NCBI GenBank assembly: GCA_964648295.1
Contig: CAZYNH010000006.1
Location: 62,001 to 126,000 of the forward strand
DNA: 64,000 bases
Reading direction: 5' to 3'
DNA from: UBA4055 sp964648295
Lineage (GTDB): Bacteria; UBA4055
Shown here: piece after piece, positions 33,829-41,681 of the stretch
Position numbering within the stretch: position 1 is the stretch's first letter
Layout: every line of letters begins with the position of its first letter
Notes under the pieces: model-generated
Databases searched by the model: none
The model's input: only the letters and a program-made list of their open reading frames with translations
Told to the model about the DNA's origin: nothing
Translations under genes and position numbers: made by a program

Positions 33829-34913
33829 CAAAAGCGCGCGTACTTGTCGGAATGAGCGGCGGTGTGGACAGCTCCGTGGCAGCCTACCTTTTAAAAGAGC
33901 AGGGATACGATGTGATCGGCGCGACCATGAACCTGTGGTCGTATGAGAAATTCGGCGGTAATGTAGAGAACGAAAAAGGCTGCTGTTCGATCGAATCTTT
34001 CACTGATGCGGCAAAAGTGGCTGAATCAATAGGCATTCCCCATTATGTGCTTAACATGCGGAAAGAATTCGAAGAAGCGGTCGTAAATAATTTCAAAGAC
34101 GAATATCTTGCCGGCAAGACCCCGAACCCGTGCGTGATCTGCAATACAAAGATTAAATGGGAGTTTCTGCTTAAAAAGGCTCTTCAACTCGGCTGTAGTT
34201 ATCTGGCGACGGGCCATTACGCAAAATGCTCTTTAAATGCGGAAACAGGCAGGTACGAACTCAGAAAAGGCAACGACGAACAGAAAGACCAGAGTTATTT
34301 TTTGTGGGGACTTACGCAGGATTCTTTATCTAAGACCATCTTCCCTCTCGCTGACTTGAAAAAACCGCAGATCAGAGAGATCGCCGAAAAACTGAACCTG
34401 AAAGTGGCTAAGAAAAAAGAAAGCATGGAAATATGCTTCATTCCCGATGACGATTATAAAAGATTTCTGACGGAGAACTACGATGAATTTAAAAAGATCA
34501 AAGCTGGAAAAATTATCAGAGAGGACGGCGTAAAAACTTCAAACACCCACGAAGGCTATCCATATTACACTGTCGGTCAGCGGAAAGGACTCGGCGGCGG
34601 GTATTCCGAACCTATGTATGTTTCAAGCACCGATCCTATAAAAAATGAGATCCGCATTACGAACAGAAGCGGCTTATATTCCGATACCGTCCGCATATCT
34701 GATATAAATATCATCTCAAGCTTAAATGAAAATGAAGTCTATACCGCGAAGATCAGATACAATACTCAGCCTGAAGAATGCCTGATATCCTCGAATAGCG
34801 AAAATGTAATAGAATTAAAATTCTCAAAACCCGTTTATGCGGTAACTCCGGGACAATCGTGCGTGATCTATAAGGATGACCTTGTTATAGGCGGCGGTAT
34901 AATCGTAAAATGA
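33825..34913 (+). CDS. mnmA: tRNA-specific 2-thiouridylase MnmA
   Basis: It thiolates U34 of tRNAs for Lys, Glu and Gln using ATP. In 362 residues the PP-loop is GMSGGVDSS. The catalytic cysteine pair is C102 (TPNPCVICN) and C203 (MEICFIP). DQSYFLWGL and GQRKGLGGG are the tRNA-binding landmarks. The start is TTG at 33825, overlapping the desulfurase stop in TTGA, with AGGGAGA upstream; an ATG start would remove the PP-loop. The stop overlaps uvrC in ATGA. Confidence 0.96.
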   Translation: MTKARVLVGMSGGVDSSVAAYLLKEQGYDVIGATMNLWSYEKFGGNVENEKGCCSIESFTDAAKVAESIGIPHYVLNMRKEFEEAVVNNFKDEYLAGKTPNPCVICNTKIKWEFLLKKALQLGCSYLATGHYAKCSLNAETGRYELRKGNDEQKDQSYFLWGLTQDSLSKTIFPLADLKKPQIREIAEKLNLKVAKKKESMEICFIPDDDYKRFLTENYDEFKKIKAGKIIREDGVKTSNTHEGYPYYTVGQRKGLGGGYSEPMYVSSTDPIKNEIRITNRSGLYSDTVRISDINIISSLNENEVYTAKIRYNTQPEECLISSNSENVIELKFSKPVYAVTPGQSCVIYKDDLVIGGGIIVK

Positions 34914-36730
34914 ACGAAAAACTCGAAAATACTCTTGAGAATCTGCCAAATTCACCGGGCGTTTATTTTTTTAAGAACAAAGACGGAAAGATAATTTATA
35001 TCGGCAAGGCTAAAATCCTTAAAAACCGGGTAAGGTCGTATTTTCAGAATATCGGCAAACACGAGCAGTTTAAGACCGAGGTGCTTGTTAAAAAAATAGA
35101 TTCTATAGAGTATATTATTACCGACAACGAGCTCGAAGCGCTTATCCTTGAAGCGAATATGATAAAGCAGCACAAACCCAAGTACAATATAGACCTGAAA
35201 GACGACAAATCATATCCGTATATCAAGATCACGAAAGAACTTTTTCCGCAGGTTTTCGTTACCCGGAAAGTTGATCAGGACGGTTCAAAATATCTCGGCC
35301 CGTTCATTCATGTACGCACGATAAGAGCTATAATGGGCGTTTTGAAAAAACTTCTCAAGATAAGGAACTGCACGCACAACATAACATCTGAGACCATCAG
35401 GGACAAAAAGCATAGAGTCTGCCTTGATTACCAGATCAGGATATGCGACGGATACTGCGTAAATGAGAAGGAAGCAGAGCAATATAAAGAAAATGTTAAA
35501 AATATTATAGCTTATTTTTCAGGGCAGGATAATGATCTTGCCGGACTTCTTGAAGAGAAAATGAAAGAAGCGGCGAAAGAAAAGAATTTTGAGCTTGCGA
35601 CCGAATTTCGTGATGCGCTTAAATCCGTTGATGATTTTTCTGTGCGTCAGAAGGTTGAGAATGCCGTTTCAACCCCGCGTGATTATTTCGGGGTCGAGAT
35701 CGAGGACAATGATGCCTGCTGCGTCGTTTTCAAGCTGAGGTACGGAAGACTGATCGCGCGAAATCATTTCTTTCTAAAGGGAGTTTATCAGAAAACCGAA
35801 GAGGAAGTTCTTGAAGAATTCATCAAACTATATTACGATCTTTCACGGCAGGATATCCCGAATGAGATCGTGCTGAACACCGATATCGTTGATTATCCTG
35901 TGATCGAGGAATGGCTTCACATACTTTCAGGCCAGAAAGTGAACATTCTGTCAGCTTCGATCGGCGATAAAGCAAAGCTTCTTTTCCTCGCGCAGAAGAA
36001 CGCACAACTACTGCTCAATGATCTCAAGCTTGAGAAAATGAAAAGAGATTTCACTCCGAACAGCCTTAAAGCCCTAATGAACGACCTCAAACTCTCAAAG
36101 ATACCGAATTTAATAGAATGTTTCGACATTTCGCATTTTGCAGGCAAGGAAACAGTTGCTTCAATGGTCACTTTCAAGAACGCGAAAGCCTTCAAATCAG
36201 GCTATAGAAAATTCAAGATCAGAACCGTTGAAGGCGTTGACGACTTCGCATCAATGCGTGAAGTGATCGAACGAAGATATACTTCGCTCAAAGAGGAGGA
36301 AGAACCTGTTTATCCTGACCTCATCATGGTTGACGGTGGAAAAGGTCAGCTATCTTCTGCGGTTGAAATTCTCGCGAAGCTGAATTTATCGCAGATCCCT
36401 ATCATCGGGCTTGCAAAGCGGCTCGAAGAAGTCTTCGTTCCGGACAAAAGCGAAGCTATTATAATACCGCGCACATCATCAGCCTTAAAACTGCTTCAGC
36501 AGGTGCGTGATGAATCCCACAGGTTCGCGATCACATATCATCAGACTCTGCGCGGAAAATCGATCTCGACCGAGCTCGAAGAGATAAAAGGAATCGGCCC
36601 CGCCAAAAGAAAAGAACTGTTCAATAAATTCGGTTCATTAAAACGTATTAAAGAAGCTTCGCTCGAAGAACTCATGGAAGTCAAAGGCGTCACCGAAGAG
36701 CTGGCGAAGAAGATAAAGGAAGAAGAATGA
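34910..36730 (+). CDS. uvrC: Excinuclease ABC subunit C
   Basis: UvrC makes both incisions in nucleotide excision repair. The 606 residues contain an N-terminal GIY-YIG nuclease (SPGVYFFKNKDGKIIYIGKA), a UVR/UvrB-binding motif (EEKMKEAAKEKNFELATEFRD), the C-terminal RNase H-like endonuclease (ECFDISHFAGKETV, then DLIMVDGGKGQLS) and a helix-hairpin-helix pair at the end (LEEIKGIGPAKRKEL, LMEVKGVTEELAKK). It overlaps mnmA and the next small gene by 4 bases each. Confidence 0.97.
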   Translation: MNEKLENTLENLPNSPGVYFFKNKDGKIIYIGKAKILKNRVRSYFQNIGKHEQFKTEVLVKKIDSIEYIITDNELEALILEANMIKQHKPKYNIDLKDDKSYPYIKITKELFPQVFVTRKVDQDGSKYLGPFIHVRTIRAIMGVLKKLLKIRNCTHNITSETIRDKKHRVCLDYQIRICDGYCVNEKEAEQYKENVKNIIAYFSGQDNDLAGLLEEKMKEAAKEKNFELATEFRDALKSVDDFSVRQKVENAVSTPRDYFGVEIEDNDACCVVFKLRYGRLIARNHFFLKGVYQKTEEEVLEEFIKLYYDLSRQDIPNEIVLNTDIVDYPVIEEWLHILSGQKVNILSASIGDKAKLLFLAQKNAQLLLNDLKLEKMKRDFTPNSLKALMNDLKLSKIPNLIECFDISHFAGKETVASMVTFKNAKAFKSGYRKFKIRTVEGVDDFASMREVIERRYTSLKEEEEPVYPDLIMVDGGKGQLSSAVEILAKLNLSQIPIIGLAKRLEEVFVPDKSEAIIIPRTSSALKLLQQVRDESHRFAITYHQTLRGKSISTELEEIKGIGPAKRKELFNKFGSLKRIKEASLEELMEVKGVTEELAKKIKEEE

Positions 36731-37080
36731 CAAAGCGATTCAAACATAAGGATCCGATAGGAAAAATAATTATTGGCTTCGGATTATTAATTTTTGCATT
36801 ACTTTTTATTCCTGTGCCTATGGGTGATCATACCATAAAATCATCTCAGGAAAGAGTTGCAATAAACACAGCCGGAGTTATTGCAGCGACTTTAAGCGCA
36901 TACTACTCTGAACCTAATCCTAAGAAAATTATAAGCATGAAAACTGAATACGGGAAAATGTTATATATAAGCAAAGATTACAAAGTTCAGCTTCCTGAAG
37001 ATTACCGATGTGAAATCTTAGACAGTATCGTTGTAGTTACTCACATAGACGGTGCAAAAGGCGAAGTCAGGTGGAGATAG
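36727..37080 (+). CDS. Small single-pass membrane protein of unknown function
   Basis: The product is not recognised. The 117 residues have a basic N-terminus (MTKRFKHKD), one membrane helix near 13-30 (IIIGFGLLIFALLFIPVP), and a C-terminal domain of about 85 residues outside the cytoplasm with short strands (MLYISKDYKVQLPED, IVVVTHIDGAKGEVRW). The start overlaps the uvrC stop in ATGA, so it is translationally coupled, though a repair role does not follow from that. Confidence 0.7.
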   Translation: MTKRFKHKDPIGKIIIGFGLLIFALLFIPVPMGDHTIKSSQERVAINTAGVIAATLSAYYSEPNPKKIISMKTEYGKMLYISKDYKVQLPEDYRCEILDSIVVVTHIDGAKGEVRWR

Positions 37081-37083
37081 TGT

Positions 37084-37272
37084 TTATTTAATAGCTTCGA
37101 TTCCCAAATCTTTACATATCTTTTTTGCAAGCAGATCGTCTATCTCGGTATGTCTAGGTACAGCTGATCTTCTATTCAGTGCCGGATTCTGCCACCACGA
37201 ATGCCTGCTTCCTTCTCTCAATAATTCGCATCCGTTTTTAGATAGGTGCTTAATAAGCTTAGATTTTTTCAT
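37084..37272 (-). CDS. HicA-like toxin (mRNA interferase)
   Basis: At 62 residues it has the HicA/YcfA double-stranded-RNA-binding-like layout: LIKHLSKNGCELLREGSRHSWW, with the conserved glycine and catalytic-type histidine before WW, then VPRHTEIDDLLAKKICKDLGI. HicA toxins cleave mRNA when freed from antitoxin. The gene overlaps the antitoxin-like gene by 4 bases and follows it, the less common antitoxin-first order. The sequence is intact. Confidence 0.88.
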   Translation of the reverse strand: MKKSKLIKHLSKNGCELLREGSRHSWWQNPALNRRSAVPRHTEIDDLLAKKICKDLGIEAIK

Positions 37273-37622
37273 AAAGTAATTGCGATCCGATGCTCTTTAT
37301 ATGTCTTTCCTGCAGCTGCGATTGCGTCATGGCGATTGAATTCAAGAGCTTCTTTCAAAGCTTCTTTTAATGAATCTAATAATTCTTCGTAAGTCTTTTC
37401 CTGGCAGTTTACGCCTGATATTTCTTCGATCCAGCCTATCCACCATTTCCCTTCCTGCTTGATAATCGCAGTATATTCGAATTTCTTTTGTCCGTAAACA
37501 ATATTACTTTCTTCACAAACTTTGGTTGGTCTATTGATCTTAACATAATTTTGATCTTCAAGGTCTTTAAGTAATCTATCAGCTTTAGGATTCAGAATTT
37601 CAATATTAATTGTTCTCATCAT
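37269..37622 (-). CDS. HicB-like antitoxin with an extra N-terminal segment
   Basis: The C-terminal ~75 residues are the HicB partial RNase H fold (FEYTAIIKQEGKWWIGWIEE, then TYEELLDSLKEALKEAL). The N-terminal ~40 residues (IEILNPKADRLLKDLEDQ and following) are a separate strand-helix segment seen in some small antitoxins and are not part of classic HicB. No C-terminal ribbon-helix-helix or HTH is obvious, so the N-terminal segment may serve DNA binding. I choose the ATG at 37622 (117 residues) because AGGAG precedes it. It overlaps hicA-like by 4 bases. Confidence 0.82.
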   Translation of the reverse strand: MMRTINIEILNPKADRLLKDLEDQNYVKINRPTKVCEESNIVYGQKKFEYTAIIKQEGKWWIGWIEEISGVNCQEKTYEELLDSLKEALKEALEFNRHDAIAAAGKTYKEHRIAITL

Positions 37623-37643
37623 GGCTCTCCTGTCATTTATGGT

Positions 37644-37671
37644 AATATAAGTACGAGCTCTCAAATCTCAA
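37644..37671 (-). promoter_or_regulatory. Promoter of the HicB/HicA-like pair
   Basis: On the minus strand: TTGAGA (37666-37671), 16 bases containing a GAGCTC palindrome (37655-37660), then TATATT (37644-37649). The start would be near 37637, 15 bases before the ATG. The palindrome may be part of an autoregulatory site. Confidence 0.5.
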
Positions 37672-37679
37672 AATTCTTT

Positions 37680-38981
37680 CTAAAGTTTCTCAATCAGATA
37701 AAACGGAACATCCCTTAATTTCCCTTCCGAATACGGTGCCTGACTGATCTTATATCCTTTTTCGGTTTTGAACTGCTCCATAAATAACGCCATGCTTTTC
37801 AGCCTTCCCGTTGAGCCTGACTTGACCTCGATCGGATAAACATTACCGCCCCGCTGTATCAGATAATCAATTTCGGCACTGCTGTTCTTGCTTTCCCTTA
37901 GCCAGTAGTACAAAGAATCTCTGTGGAAAGGATCCCCGTAAGCTAAAAGCTCCTGCCCGACGAACTGCTCGGACACTCCGCCCATATATACTGTGTTAAG
38001 ATCGCTTGCCATCATTGTTTTGGGGTATAAACCGCTTATTGAATGAAGCAGTCCGATATCGAGAAATATCAGCTTAAAATAACTGTGTTTTACTCCGGCT
38101 TCGAGCGGTATAACCGATGCGCTTGTCCTCTTAACTCTTGTTATTACACCAGCCGTCTCAAGCAGCTTAACAGCTCTTTTCAGATCAGCCGACCTTGTAT
38201 CTGGATCGACTTTCGAATAAACATATTTCCTGCCTACCATCGAAGGGACTGAATGAAAAACTGTTTTAAGGTGTTCGACGTCTTCATCCGGAGCGTACTT
38301 TCCAAAATCGTCAACATAAGTATCTAGGATCGAACGCTGGATCTTTTCGCATTTACTTACATCGCCCGACTTAACATACTCATCTACTACTTTAGGCATT
38401 CCTCCAAGCATATAATATTTACGGACAAGCTCAATAAGCTTATTATGGATAACTTCATCAACCTTTTCAATAACTTTTTTAACGTACAGATGATCATGCA
38501 GAGCGTCATATCCCAATGCTAAAAGAAATTCCTTGAAGGATAAAGGGTACATGAACAGATATTGAATTCGACCGACAGGGATACTTATCTTTGATCTTGT
38601 AAGCGCGAACTCAAGAAGCGATCCGGCTGCGATCACATGAAGTTCCGGCATTTCTTCATAAAAATATCTTAATGCCACTATCGCTCTAGGGCAGTTTTGT
38701 ATCTCGTCAATAAAAAGAAGAGTCTTACCGGATTTGATCTTTTCGCGGGTAGAAAAAACAATTTTTTCTATCATATCCTTCGGATCAAGAGAAGTAAAGA
38801 ATTTTTCATATTCTAAATTCTTTTCTAAATTTAATACTACAAGGTTTTCAAACTCGCTCTTCCCGAACTGTTCGATAAGGTAAGTCTTACCTATCTGCCT
38901 TGCCCCTCTTAGCAGCAGAGGTTGTCTTCTTTCTTCGCTTTTCCATTCAAGTAAAGTTCTGTAAATATCTCTTTTTATCAT
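37680..38981 (-). CDS. AAA_14/DUF4143 family ATPase
   Basis: In 433 residues, an N-terminal P-loop ATPase has Walker A GARQIGKT (26-33) and Walker B TLLFIDEIQNCP. The C-terminal DUF4143 domain has a restriction-endonuclease-like core (SAEIDYLIQ, then PIEVKSG). The family is common and variable in copy number across bacteria and archaea, often in accessory DNA; its function is unknown. I choose the ATG at 38981 because the promoter at 39013-39041 would lie downstream of the alternative start at 39041. Three 33-bp-spaced repeats surround that promoter. It lies 58 bases upstream of the HicB/A-like pair. Confidence 0.9.
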   Translation of the reverse strand: MIKRDIYRTLLEWKSEERRQPLLLRGARQIGKTYLIEQFGKSEFENLVVLNLEKNLEYEKFFTSLDPKDMIEKIVFSTREKIKSGKTLLFIDEIQNCPRAIVALRYFYEEMPELHVIAAGSLLEFALTRSKISIPVGRIQYLFMYPLSFKEFLLALGYDALHDHLYVKKVIEKVDEVIHNKLIELVRKYYMLGGMPKVVDEYVKSGDVSKCEKIQRSILDTYVDDFGKYAPDEDVEHLKTVFHSVPSMVGRKYVYSKVDPDTRSADLKRAVKLLETAGVITRVKRTSASVIPLEAGVKHSYFKLIFLDIGLLHSISGLYPKTMMASDLNTVYMGGVSEQFVGQELLAYGDPFHRDSLYYWLRESKNSSAEIDYLIQRGGNVYPIEVKSGSTGRLKSMALFMEQFKTEKGYKISQAPYSEGKLRDVPFYLIEKL

Positions 38982-39003
38982 TTTAGCATCGTTTTTGTCA
39001 ATA

Positions 39004-39079
39004 TCCAAGGATAATATAGTGATATTATTGACAAAATCCAAGGATATTTTTCGCTATTTTATGATATTTTCCAAGGATA
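39004..39079. repeat. Three 10-bp direct repeats with an exact 33-bp period (putative operator)
   Basis: The repeat TCCAAGGATA occurs at 39004-39013, 39037-39046 and 39070-39079. Starts are exactly 33 bp apart, close to three helical turns, so all copies face one side of the DNA. The sequence between repeats is AT-rich and not conserved. Copy 2 overlaps the -35 box and copy 1 the expected start site of the DUF4143 gene promoter. Copy 3 ends next to the stop of the ABC permease gene. This is the arrangement expected of a cooperative repressor or activator site. Confidence 0.8.
39013..39041 (-). promoter_or_regulatory. Promoter of the DUF4143 ATPase gene
   Basis: On the minus strand: TTGGAT (39036-39041), 17 bases, TATATT (39013-39018). 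The start near 39006 falls inside repeat copy 1, about 25 bases before the ATG at 38981. Confidence 0.55.
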
Positions 39080-39080
39080 C

Positions 39081-40322
39081 TTATTTTCTAAATCTCATTC
39101 TGCTGAAAAGTGACTCGCTGTTCATGCTTTTAAGTTTATCAAAGTCTGCAAATTGAAGCGTAGCCATCCATACTATCCATGTTAAGAACAACCATCCTGC
39201 GAGTATGAAAGTGAATAATATAACAGGCACATGATATTCCATTGTACCGTAGAAAACATTATAAATATAAGTGTATAGGATCATGAATGGCATAAGAGGA
39301 AGGAAAGCAATAAAATATTTCCTGAGGACTGTTCTTAATACAGTATTCACAAATTCTTTTCTCGAAAGTCCCGAAGTCATATACAGGAAGGTTATTTTAT
39401 CTTTGTTTCCGATAGTAGAATACAGATAAAAGCCTGAAAAAATAGGAATTCCGCTTATAATTACATTCATATCTTCATGGTAGATAATTAATCCCCATAC
39501 TATCCATGCAATATATGGATACCATAAATAAACTAGCCAATGATATGTCCCGAAAATTGTGATCTGAAAAAGCTCTCTGTATTTATCACTGCTCTTTTCT
39601 GAATGCGTGATCCTTTTTCTCAGAGATTTTTCTGGCATACTTTCAAAGTACTTCTCTATTGAACTTATCGTATTCTCAAATCCTTTATCTGAAGATTCTT
39701 TAAGATTGAAATTTATATAATTTCTATGGAAGTTAACAGCCTGATAAACTATAACCGCTGCGAAAACTGCATAAAATGCAGAAGCTGACAGTGGATATTT
39801 TTCTTGAAACTGAGGAATTGCAAAGATTCCTATAATGCCTATTATATAAAACATCAGCTTTATAATGAAATATTTACTGCTTCTGTAAACCGATATTGAA
39901 TCGAAAAAGAATGCTGATGTGATCAGCGACAAGAAATAAAGGTTAAGAAAAAAGAGAAATGAAATCAATTTGGGGTCCTTCAGGCCCCCTACTATTAATA
40001 CGAACCACGTAAAATAAACCAGCAGATGAATAAGGCTATAATTCATTATCTTATTTCTGATCTCGGGTACAGAATGGAAAATCGGAGTATTCAAAGACAA
40101 CTTCAAACATAAAATCAGAATAATATAATTCAATATACAGGCAATACCAAACAGGTTAACGAAAACAAGCACAAAAACTGAATCAATCTTACCGAACAGG
40201 ACATATGTTTCTGAACCAAATATTTTAACTAGAACTGTCAAGAATATTATAGCTAAATAAGAAAGCATGGCAGGAGGCATTATCCTATAATTGAATTTGA
40301 ATATTTTAAAATATTTACTCAT
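39081..40322 (-). CDS. Membrane component of an ABC-2-type exporter
   Basis: The 413 residues contain about ten hydrophobic segments spread over the whole length and no known catalytic motif. It is encoded 9 bases after the ABC ATPase and in one transcript with a GntR/YtrA-type repressor, so it is the likely permease partner. GGAGTG is the ribosome site. The substrate is unknown; in similar gene sets (Ytr-like) the transporters respond to cell-wall antibiotics. It is not a close match to any permease family I can name. Confidence 0.82.
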   Translation of the reverse strand: MSKYFKIFKFNYRIMPPAMLSYLAIIFLTVLVKIFGSETYVLFGKIDSVFVLVFVNLFGIACILNYIILILCLKLSLNTPIFHSVPEIRNKIMNYSLIHLLVYFTWFVLIVGGLKDPKLISFLFFLNLYFLSLITSAFFFDSISVYRSSKYFIIKLMFYIIGIIGIFAIPQFQEKYPLSASAFYAVFAAVIVYQAVNFHRNYINFNLKESSDKGFENTISSIEKYFESMPEKSLRKRITHSEKSSDKYRELFQITIFGTYHWLVYLWYPYIAWIVWGLIIYHEDMNVIISGIPIFSGFYLYSTIGNKDKITFLYMTSGLSRKEFVNTVLRTVLRKYFIAFLPLMPFMILYTYIYNVFYGTMEYHVPVILFTFILAGWLFLTWIVWMATLQFADFDKLKSMNSESLFSRMRFRK

Positions 40323-40331
40323 CGCACACTC

Positions 40332-41057
40332 CTACCTGTTAAGTTCGATAAATATATCTTCAAGATTCATTTTTTCGCTGTACTGTTCCTTCAAGTCAGA
40401 AAGGCTTCCTTTATATTTAATTTCATTATCTTTCAATAAAGCTACATCCGCAGCGATCCTTTCAAGGTCGGAAGTGATATGCGTGGAGAACAGCATCGTG
40501 CTTCCGCTATCGAGATTAAGATCAATAAGCTCTTTTATAAAATCCCTTCTGGCAACTGGATCAAGGCTGGCTACAGGCTCATCGAAAATATACAGTTCGG
40601 GATCGTGGCCCATAGCTGCCACTATAGCGACTTTCTGCTTCTCTCCTTCAGAAAGCTCTCTGAAACGCGCGTTCGGATCTATATCCCATTCTTTTATGAT
40701 TTTTTGTACTTTTTCTTCATTCCAGACTTTATAAAACGCACCGATATAATCAAGAAGATCCTTTACTCTCATCCATCCGCTGAACATATCAGTTTTCTGA
40801 GGCACATATCCGATCCTATGCTTTACTTCGCCGGGAATGTCCCATGAATTCGCGCCGAAGATGGTTGCTTTTCCCGAATCGAGTTTCAAAAGCCCTAATA
40901 AGCCCTTTATCATTGTGGTTTTTCCTGCGCCGTTCTTGCCTACGAGGCCCATGATCGTACCTTTGCGGATCGTCAGGTCAATATCTTTAAGTACCTGTTT
41001 ATCGCCATAACTTTTACTGACTTTTTCAAGCCTGATCACTACATCACTATTTTCCAT
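40332..41057 (-). CDS. ABC transporter ATP-binding protein
   Basis: In 242 residues: Walker A GKNGAGKTT, a Q-loop (YVPQ), the signature ELSEGEKQK, Walker B LYIFDEPVASLDP and the H-loop FSTHIT. The class is that of drug or peptide exporters (CcmA/YtrB-like). I choose the ATG at 41057, which has GGAG 8 bases upstream and overlaps the GntR gene by 11 bases; the longer frame to 41144 lies inside the GntR gene. It powers the permease encoded next. Confidence 0.93.
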   Translation of the reverse strand: MENSDVVIRLEKVSKSYGDKQVLKDIDLTIRKGTIMGLVGKNGAGKTTMIKGLLGLLKLDSGKATIFGANSWDIPGEVKHRIGYVPQKTDMFSGWMRVKDLLDYIGAFYKVWNEEKVQKIIKEWDIDPNARFRELSEGEKQKVAIVAAMGHDPELYIFDEPVASLDPVARRDFIKELIDLNLDSGSTMLFSTHITSDLERIAADVALLKDNEIKYKGSLSDLKEQYSEKMNLEDIFIELNR

Positions 41058-41451
41058 CTTTATTCTCCATGATTTTTGATAACATTTCAATGACCTTTTC
41101 CTTTGACAGATCAAGCTGCTTTGCCTGATCCGCGATCTCTTCAAGCCCGGGTTTTATGATCTCGATTCTTTCTTTTAATGTCTTGCTCGATTTGATATCG
41201 GTAGAAACGACCATCCCGAGGCCTCTTCTCCTTTCAAGAATATTCGAGTTCTCAAGCATACTGTAAGCTTTAGATACCGTCATCGGATTAACCTGGAAAT
41301 ACATTGCTACACGCCTGACAGACGGCAATTCATCACCCGGCGACAGATTTCCGCTCGCCACGAGACGCTCGACCTGCTCAACGATCTGCTTATATATGGG
41401 AACACCCGAACTAGGTTGTATCTGAAATATTATCTCATTATTGTCGTCCAT
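41047..41451 (-). CDS. GntR family transcriptional regulator, YtrA type
   Basis: In 134 residues the N-terminal winged helix-turn-helix shows PIYKQIVEQVERLVASG, then LPSVRRVAMYFQVNPMTVSKAYSMLEN. A short C-terminal helical tail (about 95-134) replaces the larger ligand domains, as in the YtrA subgroup. Such proteins repress their own ABC-transporter operon. I choose the ATG at 41451, with AGGGAAGA before it. A palindrome over the -10 box of its promoter (41491-41518) is the likely binding site. Confidence 0.92.
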   Translation of the reverse strand: MDDNNEIIFQIQPSSGVPIYKQIVEQVERLVASGNLSPGDELPSVRRVAMYFQVNPMTVSKAYSMLENSNILERRRGLGMVVSTDIKSSKTLKERIEIIKPGLEEIADQAKQLDLSKEKVIEMLSKIMENKDGK

Positions 41452-41490
41452 ACTCTTCCCTATTTTAATTACCACCGTCAGCGAACTGCA

Positions 41491-41518
41491 TTAGTGTATC
41501 AGTAATGTAATACACTAA
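41491..41518. promoter_or_regulatory. Inverted-repeat operator over the gntR-ABC promoter
   Basis: Perfect 9-bp arms TTAGTGTAT (41491-41499) and ATACACTAA (41510-41518) are separated by 10 bases. The -10 box (41504-41509) lies in the spacer, so a bound dimer would block RNA polymerase. Fits self-repression by the YtrA-type regulator encoded just downstream. Confidence 0.75.
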
Positions 41519-41532
41519 AAGAGAAAAGTCAA
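41504..41532 (-). promoter_or_regulatory. Promoter of the gntR-ABC transporter operon
   Basis: On the minus strand: TTGACT (41527-41532), 17 bases, TACATT (41504-41509). The start would be near 41497, about 45 bases before the gntR ATG, inside the operator. Confidence 0.65.
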
Positions 41533-41631
41533 GAGTTAAATGATGTAATATGTCTCATATTCTTTCCCCGTGTACCAAAAACAACGAAATCGGGACTTAA
41601 AGGCAAGCGATTTTCATTTATATAATCACCC

Positions 41632-41660
41632 TTGCTTATAAAAGCTAAATTCTTTATCAT
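41632..41660 (+). promoter_or_regulatory. Promoter of the S9 peptidase gene
   Basis: TTGCTT (41632-41637), 17 bases, TATCAT (41655-41660). The start would be near 41667, about 15 bases before the ATG at 41682. Confidence 0.5.
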
Positions 41661-41681
41661 TAAGAAATTCTTAAAGGGAAT

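Noticed and set aside
39004..39079. Repeats at 33-bp period read as a CRISPR array
   Set aside because: Only 10 bases are conserved per unit and there are just three copies; CRISPR repeats are longer. The copies overlap a promoter.
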